Assembly: GCF_001610835.1 (NCBI RefSeq)
Contig: NZ_CP011270.1
Span: forward strand, 1,178,001 to 1,242,000
Length of the DNA stretch: 64,000 nucleotides
Origin: Planctomyces sp. SH-PL14
GTDB lineage: Bacteria > Planctomycetota > Planctomycetia > Planctomycetales > Planctomycetaceae
Reading direction: 5' to 3'
The notes beneath the pieces were generated by a model that was not told where the DNA came from, ran no database searches, and saw only the letters and a list, made by a program, of their open reading frames with translations. Positions 16,946 to 26,832 of the stretch are shown piece after piece (position 1 is the stretch's first letter; every line of letters begins with the position of its first letter). The position numbers and the translations under genes are program-made.

Positions 16946-19900
16946 AGATCCTCACCCTCAAGTTCCTGGCCTTCGGCCCGTTTTCGGACCGCGTTTTTTC
17001 CCTCGCCGCCTCCAACGGGAAGGCGAGCACCGGAGGCTTCCACCTGTTCTACGGTCAGAACGAGGCGGGGAAGTCGTCGGCACTGCGGGCAATCCGGCAG
17101 ACCCTCTATGGGATGGACCGGCAGAGCGTCGACGCCTTCCTTCATCCGACGACATCGCTTCGGCTGGGGGCCGCCATCGCACCGCGGCACGGGGAGCCGT
17201 TCGAGTTCGTCCGCCGCAAGGGGGACAAGAACACGCTCCGGCAGGTGGACGACCAGACCGCCTTCGCCGAAGAGACCCTGATGACCGCGCTCTCCGGCGT
17301 CGACGAGAAGATGTTCGAGTCGATGTTCGGGATCAATCACCTGCAGCTCCGCGACGGCGGCCGCGAGATCATTGCCGGAAAGGGGCAGCTCGCCGAGACC
17401 CTGTTCTCGGCCGCCTCCGGGATCGCCAATCTGCAGGCGGTCCGGAAACGTCTCGAGCAGGACTGCGAGACGATCTACAAGAAGAGCGGCCGCAATCAGC
17501 GGATCCCGGAACTCCTGAAGAAGCTGACGGAAAGCCGCAAGACGCTGCAGGGCCTGCAACTCCCCGGCGAAGAGTGGCGGCGCGTCCGGACGGAACTTGC
17601 CGATGCCGAGGGGCTGCGGGACGAGATGCAGGGAAAGCAGGAGGAGGCCCGCGTGCGGCTCGCTCGCCTGAGCCGCTGCCAGAACGCATTGCTTCCGGTG
17701 CAGAACTGGAAGCGGCTCGATCAGGAATGGCAGCAGGTGGCCGATGCCCCAGAACTGCCGCAGCCGGCGCTCAAGAGAGCCGCCGAGGCACTCGAAGCCT
17801 TCGAACTCCAGACGCGGCTGCTCGCGGGGATTCAAGAGGAGCTCGCGAGGCTCGACGAGCAACTGCGAGGGGAAGAGGCCGGGCCGGCCGGAATGGAGTC
17901 GTCGGAGATCGAGCGGCTGACCGCGGAACTGGGGAGCCATCAGAAGGCGCAGAAGGACCGCCGCGCGCTGGCCACATCGATCGCGAGTCTCGAACGGGAG
18001 GCGGAGGTCTATCTCAAACGGCTCGGCTCGCTCGACAGCCGGCTGGCCGAGACGCAGTACACGATCCCTCCCGATCGCCGGGCCCGGATCAACAAGCTCG
18101 GGACGGAGCAGGCGGGCTTCGCCGAGAAGCGGGAGGCGCAGGCCCAGCGTCTGTCAGAACTGACGATCGAGCGCGATCAGACGCGGAAGCGCCTCGACAG
18201 TCTTCCCCCGATCTGGGACGGCACGCTCCTGCAGGGCGTCCTGACGCGGATCCGCTCTCAAGGCGATCCCGAGGTCATTCGGGGCAAGCTCGCGAAAGAG
18301 ATCGAATCGCGCCGGGCGTCCCTCAGCAGTCGACTGGGACGCCTCGCATTCTGGAGCGGAGATGCCGACGCGCTGCGGCAGATCGCGACCCCGTCCGGGG
18401 AACAGATCAACCGGATCGAGGCCGACGGCACGCAGGTTGTCACGGCGCTGCGCGACGCCCAGCGGCGACAGAGGGAGCTGTCTTCGGCCCTGGCCAGCCT
18501 CAAGGCGCGGCTCCAGAAGCTGGAAGCGACCGGTTCCGTTCCCACCGAGGAGGACCTGCTTTCCGCCCGAACGCGGCGGGACGAATTGTGGGGATCGGTC
18601 CGCCGCCACATCGAAGACAAGAGCCCGGCCGCGGCCGCCCGGAGCGATCTGGAGGCGTTTGAGAAAGCGGTCCAGGAGGCGGACCGACTGGCGGACCGGC
18701 TGCGGTCGGAGTCGAAGCGTGTCGCGGAGAAAGGGACGCTGCTCCAGGAGATCGCCCGGACCGAAGAACAAGTTACCGAAGCAGACAGCGCCGTCGCACG
18801 CAGCCAGACGGCCCAGGAGGCCTGGGAAAAGCGGTGGCGGGAGGCGTGGTCGGCGTTACCTCTCGCGCCCGGTTCGCCCGCTGAGATGCGGGCGTGGCTG
18901 TCGGAGCGGGAAGGGATCGTGGCCGAAGCGGGCGAGCTCGGTCGCGACGAGGCGGAACTGCGCGAGTGCGATGCCGGCACCGAGCGGCTGAAGGTGGAAC
19001 TGTCGGCCGCCTATCGACAGACGGGCGGGGACGGGCCCGACTTCTCGGCTCCGCTGCCCGTTCTCCTTGCCGAGACCGACGCCCGGCTGCGGAAGCGAGC
19101 CCAGCAGGAACAGCAGGCCAACGACCTCACGCAGTCGCTGGCCAAGCTGGAAGACGCGATCCAGAAGACCGAGGCGACGGCCCTCCGTCATGACCAGACG
19201 TACCGCGAATGGCTGACGCAGTGGACCGAAGCGATCCGCGGGCTCGGCCTGGCCGATCAGACGACGGCCCCCGAGGCCCTCGCGGTCCTGGAGGATCTGG
19301 GGGCCCTGTCGCAGTCCCTGCTCAAGGCGGAGGACCAGCGGCAGCGGATCCGCGGAATCGACGAAGACGCCGCAGCCTTCACCGGCACGGTGCGGACGCT
19401 CTGCGAGCGGGCCTGTCCCGAGGCAGCCCCAACGGCAGTCGATGAGCAGGTGCGGCGGCTGACGGAACTCGACCGCGCGGCCCGCGCCCGGGAGACCCGC
19501 CGCGAAGCCCTCGGCGACCAGCGCAGCCGGAAGCAGCGCGAGCTCGACGAGGCCCAGCGGCAGCTCTCGAAGCTCGACGCCGAAATCGAGCTGCTCGCGA
19601 AACGGACCGGTCAGGAGGAGCGGTCACGGCTGCGCGAGACCATCGAACAGGCCGAGCGGCGCTCGATCCTCGCAGAGTCCCGTCGGCAGCTCGCCCAGCA
19701 GATCGACCGCCTGCGAGGAACCGCGACATTCGAGGAGTTTGTCGAGCAGGTCTCGGCTCTCGATCCGGACCTCCTGGGAGCGCAGGTCCAGTCGGCCGAG
19801 GACGAGCAGCGGCGGTGCGATCAGGAGCTGTCGCGCGTCAACGAGCAGATCGGCAACGTCCGGGCCCGGTTCGAACTCATGGACGGCAAGGGAGACGCCG

Positions 19901-20439
19901 CCGACCAGGCCAGTCAGTGCGCGGCCCAGGGGACCGAGATCCTGGAGGCGGCGCGGCAGTACGCCGTCCTGCGGCTCTCGGCGGCCGTGCTCCAGCAGGG
20001 GATCGAACGGTATCGGAAGAATCACCAAGGTCCGCTGCTGGAGCGGGCGAGCGAGCTTTTTGCCAAGTTCACGATGGGCTCGTTCGCGGGCCTTCGCCCG
20101 GACGTCACCGAGAAGGGCGAACACCTCCTTGTCGGACTGCGGGCGGATGGCAAGACGACCGTTCCCGTCGAAGGGATGAGCGACGGGACGTGCGACCAGC
20201 TCTACCTCGCGCTGCGGCTCGCTGGCCTCGAAGCCTGGATCGCCCAGCACGGTCCGATGCCGTTCATTGTCGACGACATCCTCGTCCACTTCGACGATGC
20301 CCGGTCCTCAGCGACGCTGGAGGTCCTGGGAGAACTGGCCGAGCGGACGCAGGTCCTGTTCTTCACGCATCACCAGCGGCTGGTCGAGCTCGCGAGCGAT
20401 GTGATCCCGACCGATCGACTTCTCAGCCACGCACTCTGA
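16942..20439 (+). CDS. YhaN-like SMC/Rad50-type ATPase
   Basis: 1165 residues. The N-terminal head has Walker A GQNEAGKSS (38-46). A long, charged coiled-coil middle region covers roughly 160-1010. The C-terminal head has the signature-like GMSDGTCDQLYLALRLAG, Walker B FIVDDILVHFDD and the H-loop FFTHH. The start is GTG with a strong GGAGGTGA site. No CXXC zinc hook is visible at the middle of the coil; the only close cysteine pair (CERAC, near 19402) has three residues between and lies off centre. That fits the hook-less YhaN branch rather than SbcC/Rad50. Coupled to the YhaO-like nuclease gene. Confidence 0.88.
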   Translation: MKILTLKFLAFGPFSDRVFSLAASNGKASTGGFHLFYGQNEAGKSSALRAIRQTLYGMDRQSVDAFLHPTTSLRLGAAIAPRHGEPFEFVRRKGDKNTLRQVDDQTAFAEETLMTALSGVDEKMFESMFGINHLQLRDGGREIIAGKGQLAETLFSAASGIANLQAVRKRLEQDCETIYKKSGRNQRIPELLKKLTESRKTLQGLQLPGEEWRRVRTELADAEGLRDEMQGKQEEARVRLARLSRCQNALLPVQNWKRLDQEWQQVADAPELPQPALKRAAEALEAFELQTRLLAGIQEELARLDEQLRGEEAGPAGMESSEIERLTAELGSHQKAQKDRRALATSIASLEREAEVYLKRLGSLDSRLAETQYTIPPDRRARINKLGTEQAGFAEKREAQAQRLSELTIERDQTRKRLDSLPPIWDGTLLQGVLTRIRSQGDPEVIRGKLAKEIESRRASLSSRLGRLAFWSGDADALRQIATPSGEQINRIEADGTQVVTALRDAQRRQRELSSALASLKARLQKLEATGSVPTEEDLLSARTRRDELWGSVRRHIEDKSPAAAARSDLEAFEKAVQEADRLADRLRSESKRVAEKGTLLQEIARTEEQVTEADSAVARSQTAQEAWEKRWREAWSALPLAPGSPAEMRAWLSEREGIVAEAGELGRDEAELRECDAGTERLKVELSAAYRQTGGDGPDFSAPLPVLLAETDARLRKRAQQEQQANDLTQSLAKLEDAIQKTEATALRHDQTYREWLTQWTEAIRGLGLADQTTAPEALAVLEDLGALSQSLLKAEDQRQRIRGIDEDAAAFTGTVRTLCERACPEAAPTAVDEQVRRLTELDRAARARETRREALGDQRSRKQRELDEAQRQLSKLDAEIELLAKRTGQEERSRLRETIEQAERRSILAESRRQLAQQIDRLRGTATFEEFVEQVSALDPDLLGAQVQSAEDEQRRCDQELSRVNEQIGNVRARFELMDGKGDAADQASQCAAQGTEILEAARQYAVLRLSAAVLQQGIERYRKNHQGPLLERASELFAKFTMGSFAGLRPDVTEKGEHLLVGLRADGKTTVPVEGMSDGTCDQLYLALRLAGLEAWIAQHGPMPFIVDDILVHFDDARSSATLEVLGELAERTQVLFFTHHQRLVELASDVIPTDRLLSHAL

Positions 20440-20453
20440 CCAGCGTCACGGCG

Positions 20454-20795
20454 TTAGTGATGCGGGTCGATCGGAGGGATGACCATCGACAGATCGCTGT
20501 TCCGGATCAGTCGCAGATCCGTTCCGCGGACCTTCAGATTTCCTTCTTCAGTCTCCACAACGAGCTCGAAACCGTTCGGGTCCGGCTGTACCGATTCGTA
20601 GAGCCAGACAGTCGGCGTCCCACAGCGCTCGAGCCGGGAACAGCCGGTGATCACGAGCGTCCACTCCGCAAGTCGGATCAACGCACGACGGTTCAGGGCG
20701 GAGACATCGAGGATCGGGGCGTCGTGGAACGGCTCCCGCCGCCAGAACTGCTGCAGGGCGGCGAGATGCTGACTCAAGGGAGATGCCTTGCTCAT
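20454..20795 (-). CDS. Conserved-looking small protein of unknown function
   Basis: 113 residues from ATG 20795, which has a purine-rich GAGAGAC upstream. The longer open frame to 20942 would overlap the divergent promoter region. The protein has an N-terminal helical segment (SQHLAALQQFWRREPFHDA) and a beta-rich C-terminal half ending NSDLSMVIPPIDPHH. No signal peptide or membrane span. No family recognised. It converges with the YhaN gene (14-bp gap) and diverges from the next small gene. Confidence 0.55.
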   Translation of the reverse strand: MSKASPLSQHLAALQQFWRREPFHDAPILDVSALNRRALIRLAEWTLVITGCSRLERCGTPTVWLYESVQPDPNGFELVVETEEGNLKVRGTDLRLIRNSDLSMVIPPIDPHH

Positions 20796-20965
20796 GGTGT
20801 GTCTCTCGCGTGCCGCCCGGTATGGTCCATACAACCCGGATAAGCGGGCAACCGGAATAAGTGGGAGCGGCGGGCGTCCGGATCGGGGGATGCGAGCTCT
20901 TCGCGCGGTCGCGTCGGCGGCCCTGACGCATTCTTGCAGCATCCCCTCAAATCCGGAGTTCGTCG

Positions 20966-21319
20966 ATGGATGCTGCGCAGTCCTTTCAGAAGCTGTTTGA
21001 AACCTGGCCGGCGGAAGTGCCGCGGACGGGGCTTCTGGTCACCACGTTCAATGAGACGATTCCGTTCGTCGACTTCCTGGTGTCCGAGGGGACGCTGATC
21101 GTGCAGCGGAACCAGCCTGACAGCCAGAACGCCCGGAAAGCGATCATTGCCTATGGGGCGATCAGCGCGGTGAAACTGACCGATCCGGGAGATCTGGCCG
21201 TTTACACCCGTTTCGGCTTCCGGGTCGGCGGGGCCGCCGCGGCTGCGCCGACGGCTCCGACACGATCCTCGCTTCCGCCGATGCCCCCGCGCCGCCCGAT
21301 CTCCACGCCCACGGCATAA
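20966..21319 (+). CDS. Small protein of unknown function
   Basis: 117 residues. The first 90 form a compact domain with beta-strands (TGLLVTTFNETIPFVDFL, TLIVQRNQP), and the tail is Ala/Pro/Arg-rich and probably disordered. CCGGAGTT precedes the ATG. No family recognised. The gene is divergent to the preceding small unknown, with a 170-bp shared upstream region, and repeat copy 5 begins 4 bp after its stop. Confidence 0.55.
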   Translation: MDAAQSFQKLFETWPAEVPRTGLLVTTFNETIPFVDFLVSEGTLIVQRNQPDSQNARKAIIAYGAISAVKLTDPGDLAVYTRFGFRVGGAAAAAPTAPTRSSLPPMPPRRPISTPTA

Positions 21320-21322
21320 TCG

Positions 21323-21645
21323 CGTCCTTGCCGGAACGGCGCTCTTCGCTCAAACCCATCGTGCGACGGCAGCCGGGGTCAAGGGGTTCACCCCTTGCCG
21401 CAGGAGGCCTTCCCTCGCTGAACCGTGGGACACAACGGGCATCCCCTTTGTGTCACCAGCGTCGAGGACGCCCTCAAAGTGTACCGCTGGCTCTGGAATC
21501 CCAGCGGGTTGGTGAGGGGGCATCCGGCACCGGGTCTGCGCTTGGACACTCGCTCCTTCAGACATCTCTCGACGGGACAGGCCTCCGGCGGGCAAGGGGG
21601 ATTCTCCCCCTTGCATCCCCTGACCAGGGTGCCCCTGGACCCGGT
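21323..21645 (+). repeat. Dispersed structured repeat, copy 5
   Basis: Plus-oriented full-core copy: CGTCCTTGCCGGAACGGC, CTCAAACCCATCGTGCGACG, the GGGGTTCACCCC hairpin, GCGGGTTGGTGAGGGGGCAT, CTCGACGGGACAGGCCTCCG and GACCAGGGTGCCCCTGGACC. It lies between the convergent 3' ends of the small unknown gene and gyrB. A heptamer array follows at 21733. Confidence 0.9.
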
Positions 21646-21732
21646 GAACAAGTGGCGTCGCCAGCTAGAGCGATTTCAGATTTGATGCGCAGTCGTCCAT
21701 TCTCAACGATCCACCGAGAACGGACTGTTCTG

Positions 21733-21760
21733 ACTGAAAACTGAAAACTGACGACTCAAA
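21733..21760 (+). repeat. Heptamer array downstream of gyrB
   Basis: Four 7-bp units in strict phase: ACTGAAA, ACTGAAA, ACTGACG, ACTCAAA, followed by ACCAATC. It uses the same unit as the array at 2226-2267. It lies 18 bp from the gyrB stop codon. Confidence 0.7.
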
Positions 21761-21778
21761 ACCAATCCCGAAAATGCT

Positions 21779-24361
21779 CTAGATATCGAGGTCCTTCACA
21801 TCCAGCGCGTGCTTCTCAATAAACTCGCGACGCGGTTCCACACTCTCACCCATCAACACCCGGAAAATCTCCTCCGCCGCAGCCGCGTCTTCGAGATTGA
21901 TCCGCTTCAGAATCCGCGTCTCCGGATCCATCGCCGTCTCATACAGCTCGTCCGGGTTCATTTCCCCCAGCCCCTTGAAGCGGGTGTAGGTCAGAACCTT
22001 GCTGCTCATGTCCCGCAGCAGCGTAATGAGATGCCGCAGACTCACGAGCCGCCGCGGATTGCTGTCCTGCTCGACCTCGTACGGATAGACCGGCTCGCCG
22101 TTCAGCGGAGCCGCCGGAAGCAGGTCATTCAGCGACAGACCGAACTCCGACTGCAGCCGCTTGATCCCATCGTTGATGCTCCGCATCTCGTGGAAATCAG
22201 CAACCGCAATCGCCGCCGACTCCCCTTCCGCCTGCGCCGGCTCGCCCGTCGGGACGAGCGGAGCATCGGCGACCTTGAGTTCCGTGCCGATCTGCTTCTG
22301 CTTCTCTTCCAGGAACGAATCGACATCGGCCTTGGTCTGGAACCAGTGCTGCTCGCTGCCCAGGAAGATCCGGTACCGCGGCAGAAGACCGTCCGGCGTG
22401 GCGAACTGCATCGCCAGCGACCGCAGGTTGAGACCGCGGCGCTCAAGCGATTCCAGCGGCTCCTCAAGAGTATTCATGAGGTCTGCGAGCTGGCGAAGGT
22501 CCGCCCCGGAGATCTCCCGGCTCTCGGTTCGCTCCGTCAGGCTGGAAACCCGCTTCGCCAGGAGGTTGATCCGCGGCTTGATGACCAGCTTCGACCCCTC
22601 AAGCCCGAGGTTCAGAAGCTCGGTCATCATCTCTTCGTGCGTCTGGACGTACCGCGGCTTCTGGTTCTTGCGGTTCTTCTGGAGCACGCGATAGAGCGGC
22701 GGCTGGGCGACATAAACCGCTCCCTGCTTCACGAGCTCCCGCATGTGCCGGAAGATGAAGGTCAGGAGCAGCGTCCGGATATGCGAGCCGTCCACGTCGG
22801 CGTCGGTCATCAGGATGATCTTGCCGTACCGCCGCTTGTTGATGTCGGTCTCTTCGGCCGTCGGCGGGATGCCGATCGCCTTGAAGATCGCGGCGACTTC
22901 CGTATTCCCCAGCACCTTGACGAGCTGGGCCTTTTCGACGTTCAGGATCTTTCCGCGGAGCGGCAGGATCGCCTGCGTGGCGGAGTCGCGGCCCGTATCG
23001 GCCGAGCCACCGGCCGAGTCCCCTTCCACCAGGTACAGCTCCGAGACCTTGAGGTCGTGGTTGCGGCAGTCGCGAAGCTTCTCCGGAAGTCCGCCGCCGG
23101 AGACCTTGCTCTTGTCGCGGGCGAGGTCGCGAGCCCGCTTGGCCGCCTCGCGGGCCTCCGCCGCCTTGAGCCCCTTCTGGGCCACGAGCTTGGCGATCGC
23201 CGGGTTCTCTTCGAAGAACTTCGCGAGGCCGTCGCCGACGGCGGAGTTCACCGCGCCGTCGACTTCGGCATTCGTCAGCTTGATCTTGGTCTGGGACTCG
23301 AACTGCGGGTTCGGGATCCGGACCGTGATCACCGCCGCCAGGCCTTCGCGGTAGTCTTCACCGGCCGGCGTAAAATCCTTGTAAACCCCTTCCTTCTTCC
23401 CGTAGTTGTTCAGCGTCCGGGTCATGCCGGTCCGGAAGCCGCTGGCGTGCGTCCCCCCTTCCGGATTGTAGATCCCGTTCGCATAGCAGCGGACGGTCTC
23501 GGAGTACCCGTCGTTCCACTGCAGGGCGATATCGACGCCGATGTTCTCCACCTGAGTCGTGATCCGGATCACGTCCTGGAACAACGGCGTCTCGGTCCGG
23601 TTCAGCCAGCGGACAAACTCCCGGAGGCCGTCCTCGTAGTAGAAGGTGTCGGACTGGCCGGAACGCTCGTCCTTGATGAAGACCCGAATCCCGGGGTTCA
23701 GGAATGCGCAGTCCTGCAGCTTCTTGTGGATCGTGTCGTAAACGAACGCCGTCACCGGGAAGATCTGCGGGTCGGGCTTGAACGTGATCTTGGTCCCGGT
23801 CTGCTCCGTGGAGCCGAGCTTCGACAGCGGCGCGGTCATCTTTCCGCGCGAGAACTCCATCGTCCAGACGTGCCCTTCCCGACGGACTTCGACTTCCACC
23901 CACTCGCTGCAGGCGTTGACCGCCGTGATCCCGACGCCGTGAAGTCCCCCGGTCCCGGTGGCGTACGCCTCGCGGTCGAACTTGCCCCCGGCGTGGATCT
24001 CGGTGAAGACGACTTCCAGGGCCGAACGGTTCTTCCCCTCCATCGTCCCGACCGGAATCCCGCGGCCGTCGTCGACGATCGTGACCGAGCCGTCGGCGTT
24101 GACCGTCACCGAGAGCGTCTTGGCGAAGCCGTTGACGAACTCGTCGAGGACGTTGTCCGTGACTTCGAACAGGAGGTGATGCAGACCGACGAGATCGGTC
24201 CCGCCGATGTACATCGCCGGGCGGTGGCGAATCCCCTCGATCCCCTCCAGGTGGCGGATCGTGTTGGCCCCGTAATCCGCCGACTTTTTCTCACCCTTCT
24301 TGGCTTCCGACTTCGCCGGTTCCGGTTGGGATTGAGGGGTCTCAGGCGTATCGCTCACCAC
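21779..24361 (-). CDS. gyrB: DNA gyrase subunit B
   Basis: 860 residues, slightly longer than the common ~800. The N-terminal GHKL ATPase shows RHRPAMYIGGTD, the TDNVLDEF helix that carries the metal and ATP contacts, VDDGRGIPV and GGLHGVG. A transducer domain follows, then a Toprim domain with EGDSAGGSADTGRD, LPLRGKILNVEKA and a DADVDGSHIRTLLL metal-binding loop. The C-terminal tail contains KGLGEMNPDELYETAMDP. The protein is the ATPase half of gyrase, which supercoils DNA with GyrA; no gyrA lies in the window. An acidic/Lys-rich extension of about 28 residues precedes the ATPase. The start is GTG at 24361 or 24358, with GGAGC just upstream. It is not obviously ParE, given the conserved Toprim sequence. 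Confidence 0.94.
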   Translation of the reverse strand: MVSDTPETPQSQPEPAKSEAKKGEKKSADYGANTIRHLEGIEGIRHRPAMYIGGTDLVGLHHLLFEVTDNVLDEFVNGFAKTLSVTVNADGSVTIVDDGRGIPVGTMEGKNRSALEVVFTEIHAGGKFDREAYATGTGGLHGVGITAVNACSEWVEVEVRREGHVWTMEFSRGKMTAPLSKLGSTEQTGTKITFKPDPQIFPVTAFVYDTIHKKLQDCAFLNPGIRVFIKDERSGQSDTFYYEDGLREFVRWLNRTETPLFQDVIRITTQVENIGVDIALQWNDGYSETVRCYANGIYNPEGGTHASGFRTGMTRTLNNYGKKEGVYKDFTPAGEDYREGLAAVITVRIPNPQFESQTKIKLTNAEVDGAVNSAVGDGLAKFFEENPAIAKLVAQKGLKAAEAREAAKRARDLARDKSKVSGGGLPEKLRDCRNHDLKVSELYLVEGDSAGGSADTGRDSATQAILPLRGKILNVEKAQLVKVLGNTEVAAIFKAIGIPPTAEETDINKRRYGKIILMTDADVDGSHIRTLLLTFIFRHMRELVKQGAVYVAQPPLYRVLQKNRKNQKPRYVQTHEEMMTELLNLGLEGSKLVIKPRINLLAKRVSSLTERTESREISGADLRQLADLMNTLEEPLESLERRGLNLRSLAMQFATPDGLLPRYRIFLGSEQHWFQTKADVDSFLEEKQKQIGTELKVADAPLVPTGEPAQAEGESAAIAVADFHEMRSINDGIKRLQSEFGLSLNDLLPAAPLNGEPVYPYEVEQDSNPRRLVSLRHLITLLRDMSSKVLTYTRFKGLGEMNPDELYETAMDPETRILKRINLEDAAAAEEIFRVLMGESVEPRREFIEKHALDVKDLDI

Positions 24362-24494
24362 TTGCTCCGTCCGCTGATTTTTCGGCTCCGAGCCGCCTCA
24401 AAAAGAGGGCCTCCTGCCGATGCAGAATTGTAGCAGGAACGGCTGGCAAAGAGCATCGCCAGCCTGCCGTTGCGGTGAGGCATTTTCCAGCAAA

Positions 24495-26774
24495 TCACGA
24501 AGATTTCGGGGGCGGTTCCCCGGCGGCGGACTCGGCCGGTTTTCCCTCGGCGGCGATCTGCCGGCGGACCCGGTCCCGGATCGCATCCGTGAGGCACTTG
24601 TCCCAGTGGGCGTACTGGATGTTGAGCTCGTCCTGGGCCTTGGCCCGCAGCGCCACGTCGAGAGCCTCTTTCGGATCAACCGGTCCCAGCGAACGGGCCA
24701 GATCGGCCAGGAGACCGGCGTGATAGGGATAACGGGCGACCGACTCCCGCAGCGCGTCGGCAGACTTCCGGGCGTCGGCCGGATCGTGGCTCCGGCCGTA
24801 GCGTTCCCACCACATGAGCCCCAGCATCCGCAGCAGGAACGGGTCGTGCGGATGGCGGCGGCGGGCCTCCTCGATCTGGCGGATCGCCTCGTCGAAGTGA
24901 TGATCGTCGATCCCGTTCCGCCAGCGGACCTCGGAGAGAAACCCCTGCTGAATCCACGGTTCCGGATCGAAGGGATCAGCCTGGCCAGCGGCGACGAAGT
25001 CTTTCTGGGCGGCAGCGAGGTTCCGCTCGACCTGGAGATGCTCCTGCCCCAGCCGCATCGCCGCTCCCGCGCTGACGACGGGGACCATTCCGGTCCCGAG
25101 GCACGCCAGCACGGCCGCCAGCGAACCGCCGAGCAGGCCCCAGCGGACGGCGGGGGGCGGCTGAACGGTCGACGGCGCGGCCCCACCGGCAGGCCAGGCG
25201 AATGACGCCGCCAGAAGCAGCCACAACTGCGAGAACCCGGGGGACTCGAAGCCGCCTGCCCCCAGCAGATGGACCGTCAGCGAGCACCACGCGGCGGCGG
25301 TCACGCTCCGCGGAATCGTCGGCGAGGCGGTCCGCTCCAGGAGGATGCCGGCGATCCACCACGCCGGAATGACCCACGCCAAGGCGGTCACGGGATCGGA
25401 TCCCGTCAGGAACAGGACGCCCGCAGCCACCAGAATTCCGACCTGCCCGATCGCCAGGGAGCTCCACCACGGAAACGAGGCGGCCTCCGGAGACGCCGCA
25501 ATGCTGTCGCGGACACGAGGCAGCCGGGAAACACTCAAAGCAACGATCCCGACGACGGCCAGGAGCGCCAGGAGGCCGCCGTTGGCCCAGGCGTCGAGGA
25601 GAAAGTTGTGCGGGTCGAGGATCTCTTCACTCGACTGGGGGAGCTTGTACCGCAGGTAGTGCGACCGGAAGTCCCCCAGCCCCGGACCGAGCAGCGGCTT
25701 CGCCGCCAGGAGCTGCAGCGTCGGCTGCCAGTATTCCAGGCGGTAGCGCACCGACTTCGGAGCCTCGAACACGGTCTCGGAGTCGAGGCGTCCGGTCGCG
25801 AACCCCACGCCTGCGATCAGGACGAGCAACCCCAGCACGCCGCCGACGCCCCCCAGCCAGACCTTCCGAGGAAGCTGGAACGCTCCCGACAGGACCAGCC
25901 AGACGCCGATCCCTACCAGCCCCCCTGCCCAGGCGGTCCGGGCTTTCGTCAGGATCAGGCTGACCGCGATCAGCAGCAGCCCGATGCCCCACGGGATCAG
26001 CCGGCGCCGGGCGGCGCCGCTCCGCCACGTTTCGACGAAGCGTCCCCACGCGATCCAGCCTCCGACGAGCAGGAAGCCGCCGAAGGAGTTCGCCAGGGCG
26101 AACATTCCGAGCGGCTCCTGGCTGGCGCGGACCCGGTTCGAGAACAGCATCCGGCTCGACGGGTCCCCCTGGAGATAGCTCGCGGGGAGGGATCGCTGGA
26201 GGTCGCGAAATCGGGTTCGCTCCTCCGCGGTGAGGGCATCCGTCCGCTTCTCCAGCTGCTCGAAGTCATCGAGCATCGCTCGCAGTTCTGGATAAACGAT
26301 CGCGTTCTGCCAGACTCCGAAGCCCGCCAGTACGATCGCCGCAACGGAGAGCGTCCCCAGCAGCCGAGTCAGAAAACCCTGACGGTCGACGAGCTGTGCC
26401 GCCATGCCCCAGATCACACCGGTTCCGACCCACTCCCACAGGAGATTGAGGGCGTATCGCTTCTGACCGCCAGTGACGAGGACCGCGAGTCCGGAGAGAA
26501 CGTGAGCACCGACGAGCGCGAAGACCAGTAGATCAAGCCCGGTCCAGCGCCGCAGGCCGTCGGACTCGCGGAACCACCGCCAGGCGGCGAAGAGCGCCGT
26601 CAGCAGCGTCAACTGGACGATCGGGAGAGTCTCCCCCATCAGGGTCGACTCGACGGGGATCCACCACCGCGCGGCGACGAGTCCGCCCAGCGCCAGCCAG
26701 TCGACAAGGGCGTCGCCCCCTTCGGGACTGTCAGCCGGAGAGGGAGTGCCGGGAGAGGCGAGGGGGGACGCCAC
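24495..26774 (-). CDS. O-antigen ligase-like membrane protein with a TPR-type C-terminus
   Basis: About 759 residues from GTG 26774, which has GGAG upstream; an in-frame TTG at 26885 would overlap folD by 53 bp. The first two-thirds contain about ten or more hydrophobic spans. A large loop has the Wzy/WaaL-like segment GPGLGDFRSHYLRYKL...DPHNFLLDAWANGG, where the (D)PHN motif is typical of O-antigen ligases and polymerases. The last ~190 residues are soluble and helical with repeated alanine-rich patterns (RRHPHDPFLLRMLGLMWWER, YPYHAGLLADLARSLG), consistent with TPR. Likely role: transfer or polymerisation of surface glycan at the inner membrane. The exact substrate is unknown. Confidence 0.75.
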   Translation of the reverse strand: MASPLASPGTPSPADSPEGGDALVDWLALGGLVAARWWIPVESTLMGETLPIVQLTLLTALFAAWRWFRESDGLRRWTGLDLLVFALVGAHVLSGLAVLVTGGQKRYALNLLWEWVGTGVIWGMAAQLVDRQGFLTRLLGTLSVAAIVLAGFGVWQNAIVYPELRAMLDDFEQLEKRTDALTAEERTRFRDLQRSLPASYLQGDPSSRMLFSNRVRASQEPLGMFALANSFGGFLLVGGWIAWGRFVETWRSGAARRRLIPWGIGLLLIAVSLILTKARTAWAGGLVGIGVWLVLSGAFQLPRKVWLGGVGGVLGLLVLIAGVGFATGRLDSETVFEAPKSVRYRLEYWQPTLQLLAAKPLLGPGLGDFRSHYLRYKLPQSSEEILDPHNFLLDAWANGGLLALLAVVGIVALSVSRLPRVRDSIAASPEAASFPWWSSLAIGQVGILVAAGVLFLTGSDPVTALAWVIPAWWIAGILLERTASPTIPRSVTAAAWCSLTVHLLGAGGFESPGFSQLWLLLAASFAWPAGGAAPSTVQPPPAVRWGLLGGSLAAVLACLGTGMVPVVSAGAAMRLGQEHLQVERNLAAAQKDFVAAGQADPFDPEPWIQQGFLSEVRWRNGIDDHHFDEAIRQIEEARRRHPHDPFLLRMLGLMWWERYGRSHDPADARKSADALRESVARYPYHAGLLADLARSLGPVDPKEALDVALRAKAQDELNIQYAHWDKCLTDAIRDRVRRQIAAEGKPAESAAGEPPPKSS

Positions 26775-26832
26775 GAGAGACTCCGTCGTTTCGCCATCGG
26801 CCGCGCAGGGACTTTGCCCGGCGCGATTCTGT

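Noticed and set aside
16942-20439. SbcC/Rad50 with a zinc hook
   Set aside because: No CXXC at the centre of the coiled coil. The overall pattern fits YhaN better.
15683-20439. Anti-phage defence system built on the nuclease/SMC pair
   Set aside because: The pair matches ordinary YhaO/YhaN, with no toxin, methylase or integrase nearby. There is no sign of a defence island.
21809-24433. An 874-codon open frame antisense to gyrB, and similar long antisense frames (for example 39094-41184, 59329-60744)
   Set aside because: They mirror real genes on the other strand in a GC-rich genome, have no family motifs and composition typical of shadow frames.
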